Assembly (NCBI GenBank): GCA_003694775.1
Contig: RFJV01000442.1
Location: forward strand, 1-6,855
Source: Chloroflexota bacterium
GTDB taxonomy: Bacteria; Chloroflexota; Anaerolineae; 4572-78; J111
DNA: 6,855 bases
Reading direction: 5' to 3'
Each line of letters starts with the position of its first letter. The first letter of the stretch is position 1. A program made the position numbers and the translations under genes. Shown here piece by piece: positions 4,978 to 6,855 of this stretch. Under the pieces are notes generated by a model. The model was given only the letters and a program-made list of their open reading frames with translations, ran no database searches and had not been told where the DNA came from.

Positions 4978-5778
4978 TTAAGGGCCAATCGCCAGGCGCT
5001 TCATCATCCCGGCGACGGCCTGGTAGACCGGAGAATCGTCTCCCAGCTCAATCAGCGGGCGACCGCTGAACTCGAATTCCAGCAGGGTGTTATCTGCCGG
5101 AATGACTCCCAACAGCGGCGCGCCGACGGTTTCGATTTCGGTTTGCAGGGTGGGGGGAATTGTCCCGCCGGGCAGTCGGTTGACCACCAGATGCAGTTGC
5201 CCCACCCGGATGTTCAGCTCCGAAACCAGCTCCGCGGCCCGGCGAGCCGCCACCACACCCCGCTGGCTGGGGTCGGTGACCAGGAGGAGATGCTCCACAT
5301 CGCGGGTGGTGCGCCGGCTGAGGTGCTCCAGCCCGGCCTCGTTATCCATCACCACAAAGGGATACTGGTCGCTCAGCCGGTCGATGACCAGCCGCATGGC
5401 GTTGTTGGCCGGGCAGTAACAGCCCGGCCCTTCCGGGCGGCCCATCGCCAGCAGGTCCACATCATCCCCTTCCACGATGATGGAGCGGATGTGGTAGTCA
5501 AAATAATCGTGCTTGGTCAGTCCGCTGACCAGGCCGCCGGTCATCACTCCGGCGGTTTTGTCGGTTTGCACCTGGGCCAGCATATCCTCGCGGATGTGGC
5601 CCACGGTTTCCCGTTCGTCCAGGGGCAGGCCCAGCACCAGGTTCAGATTACTGCTGGGGTCGGCGTCGATAGCCAGCACCGGCCCCAGACCGTGGCGGGT
5701 CAGGTAGCGGATTATCATGGCACAGACGGTTGTTTTTCCGGTGCCGCCTTTTCCGGCGACGGCTATGGTGGTGGTCAT
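4978..5778 (-). CDS. cooC: CooC/AcsF-type nickel-insertion ATPase for CO dehydrogenase/acetyl-CoA synthase
   Basis: This 266-aa protein is a MinD/ParA-type P-loop ATPase of the CooC/AcsF group, which uses ATP to help load nickel into CO dehydrogenase or acetyl-CoA synthase. The deviant Walker A is AGKGGTGKTT (residues 8-17, with the signature K10), followed by AIDADPSSN (36-44), and MDNEAGLEHLSRR (144-156) near Walker B. The group's CXC metal-binding motif is present as GPGCYCPAN (C120 and C122), where dimers bind Ni or Zn. The start at 5778 (MTTTIAVAGK) places the P-loop at the very N-terminus as usual. A longer reading to 6021 would overlap the RACo gene in another frame and is rejected. 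The ATG follows the RACo stop by five bases, with GAGG inside the end of RACo, indicating coupled translation. Which of the two nickel enzymes it serves cannot be decided from this sequence. Confidence -1.
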   Translation of the reverse strand: MTTTIAVAGKGGTGKTTVCAMIIRYLTRHGLGPVLAIDADPSSNLNLVLGLPLDERETVGHIREDMLAQVQTDKTAGVMTGGLVSGLTKHDYFDYHIRSIIVEGDDVDLLAMGRPEGPGCYCPANNAMRLVIDRLSDQYPFVVMDNEAGLEHLSRRTTRDVEHLLLVTDPSQRGVVAARRAAELVSELNIRVGQLHLVVNRLPGGTIPPTLQTEIETVGAPLLGVIPADNTLLEFEFSGRPLIELGDDSPVYQAVAGMMKRLAIGP

Positions 5779-5783
5779 AGGTT

Positions 5784-6855
5784 TCAGCCTCGCGAGGGTG
5801 AATTTTTCAGCAGTGCGGCCACAGAAGGAAACTGCGACAGGTCGGTGTGGGGGAGAAACAGGGCCGACATAAAGGCTTCGTAGAAGGTGTTGTCGGCAGA
5901 CAGCTCCAGGTAGGTCATTTTTGCCGCGGCGTCGGTGATGTGCTGGCGGTATTCCCGGCTCATCAGGCCCAGCAAGGCCCCCTGAAGCGAGGTGTTGCCG
6001 AGAAACTGGAACTTCTCCCACGGCATGTCGGGCAGAAGGCCAATCTGGACCGCTTTTTCTACGTTGATGTACTGTCCAAACGAGCCGCCAATCAGCACCC
6101 GCTCCACCATCTCCAGTTCGACCCCCACGCTCTGGGCCAGAACGGTGAACCCGGCGTAAATCGCGCCTTTAGCCCGCATCAGATTGTCAACATCCACCTT
6201 GGTCAGCACGATGTCCCGGCCGTGGTCGGTTTCGTTGGCCCAGGCCACCACGTATTCCGGGCCGTGGTCGCCGCGGCGCAGGCGGGGGGTCGGCAGGTCC
6301 AGGTTGAAGTTGCCGGCCTTGTCCAGGGCGCCGGTGATGAACAGCTCCGCCAGCAGGGAAATCAGGCCCGACCCGCACAGCCCGCGCGGGGGCGTGGGCT
6401 GGCCTTGGGCTTCCAGCCGGGGGTTGGGGATGACCCGGTAGGTGGGTTCAAAGGTATCGCCGTTGACCCACACCTCCTCGATGGCGCCGGTGGTGGCCCG
6501 CATGCCGTCCTGCACCCCGGCGCCTTCAAACGCCGGCCCGGCAGAACAGGCACAGCTAATGAGCCAGTCGCAGTCGCCCAGCACCATTTCGCCGTTGGTG
6601 CCCACGTCCAGAAAGAGGGTCAGCTCGCGGCTCTGGCACATCCGGGAACCGATGACGCCGGCGGTGATGTCGGCACCCACGTAGCTGGCAACGCCGGGCA
6701 GGCAGTCTACCGTAGCCTGCGGATGGATGTTGACTCCCAGTTCCGCGGCCTGAACCGGCGGCGGGTGGTTGATGGTGGTGACAAACGGCTCCAGGCGGAT
6801 GGAGGCCGGGGGCAGGCCCAGAAACAGGTGAATCATGGTGCTGTTGCCGGCAACG
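5784..6855 (-). CDS. RACo-type corrinoid-protein reductive activator, ASKHA ATPase part (5' end outside window)
   Basis: The reading frame is open to the right edge (VAGNSTMIHLFLG starts at 6854), so the true start and the expected N-terminal [2Fe-2S] and linker domains lie outside; about 357 residues are visible. RACo proteins use ATP hydrolysis to drive electrons uphill onto the inactive Co(II) corrinoid protein, returning it to Co(I). Counting from the Met at 6836, ASKHA/DUF4445 motifs are GNSTM just before it, LFLDVGTNGEMV (74-85), SAGPAFEGAG (98-107), GLCGSGLISL (152-161), RVLIGGSFGQYINVEKAVQI (246-265, a Gly-rich adenosine loop) and FLGNTSLQGA (278-287). The ATG at 6836 is internal, not the start. 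Immediate linkage to cooC and acsE points to the corrinoid/iron-sulfur protein as target; DUF4445 proteins that serve methylamine or O-demethylase corrinoid proteins are the alternative. Confidence -1.
   Translation of the reverse strand, partial: VAGNSTMIHLFLGLPPASIRLEPFVTTINHPPPVQAAELGVNIHPQATVDCLPGVASYVGADITAGVIGSRMCQSRELTLFLDVGTNGEMVLGDCDWLISCACSAGPAFEGAGVQDGMRATTGAIEEVWVNGDTFEPTYRVIPNPRLEAQGQPTPPRGLCGSGLISLLAELFITGALDKAGNFNLDLPTPRLRRGDHGPEYVVAWANETDHGRDIVLTKVDVDNLMRAKGAIYAGFTVLAQSVGVELEMVERVLIGGSFGQYINVEKAVQIGLLPDMPWEKFQFLGNTSLQGALLGLMSREYRQHITDAAAKMTYLELSADNTFYEAFMSALFLPHTDLSQFPSVAALLKNSPSRG

Noticed and set aside
5143..5883. Histidine- and glycine-rich open frame on the plus strand
   Set aside because: It is antisense to cooC and the end of the RACo gene; the His-rich composition reflects reverse reading of GC-rich codons.
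5779..6021. N-terminal extension of CooC overlapping the RACo gene
   Set aside because: It overlaps well-conserved RACo coding sequence in another frame; CooC proteins start just before the deviant Walker A, as they do with the ATG at 5778.

Overview
All eight protein genes I can support lie on the minus strand, so the window reads from right to left. The DNA is GC-rich (about 60% by eye). It carries part of a Wood-Ljungdahl (reductive acetyl-CoA) accessory locus and a long palindromic C/G-rich intergenic repeat. Together with the archaea-like flavour of one gene (DUF166), this suggests an anaerobic, CO/CO2-metabolising bacterium. A member of the Chloroflexota (Anaerolineae or Dehalococcoidia) is my best guess, but that is inference and there is no marker gene to prove it.

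Right block (about 4017-6855): three closely spaced genes. The first is a RACo-type ASKHA ATPase that reactivates corrinoid proteins, cut by the window edge. It is followed by a CooC/AcsF-type nickel-insertion ATPase and an AcsE-type methyltetrahydrofolate:corrinoid/iron-sulfur protein methyltransferase. Together they would supply methyl groups to the corrinoid protein, keep that protein in its active reduced state and mature the nickel sites of CO dehydrogenase/acetyl-CoA synthase. The catalytic CODH/ACS and corrinoid protein subunits are not in the window and probably lie to the right. The AcsE is unusual: it has a roughly 45-residue insertion near the C-terminus and a CX3CX2C cysteine cluster, while the four expected active-site residues are all in place.

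Boundary (3882-4016): a perfect 14-bp inverted repeat, made of two near-identical smaller dyads, follows acsE. It lies next to a good sigma70-like promoter (TTGAGT, 17 bp, TACAAT) pointing into the left block. The dyads may be a terminator, an operator, or both.

Left block (6-3881): five genes that look like one operon. In transcription order they are a calcineurin-like metallophosphoesterase homologue, two tandem cytidylate-kinase-like P-loop proteins, a DUF166 protein, and a pyruvate phosphate dikinase/PEP synthase regulatory kinase-phosphorylase. A 92-bp palindromic repeat separates the two kinase-like genes. The phosphoesterase homologue has lost every metal-2 ligand I can align but kept the metal-1 ligands and the bridging aspartate, so it may be a sensor or a one-metal enzyme rather than a normal phosphatase. 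This block is the best candidate here for an undescribed system: a set of phosphate-handling proteins plus an uncharacterised cysteine-containing protein, beside a carbon-fixation locus. Its function cannot be fixed from sequence alone.
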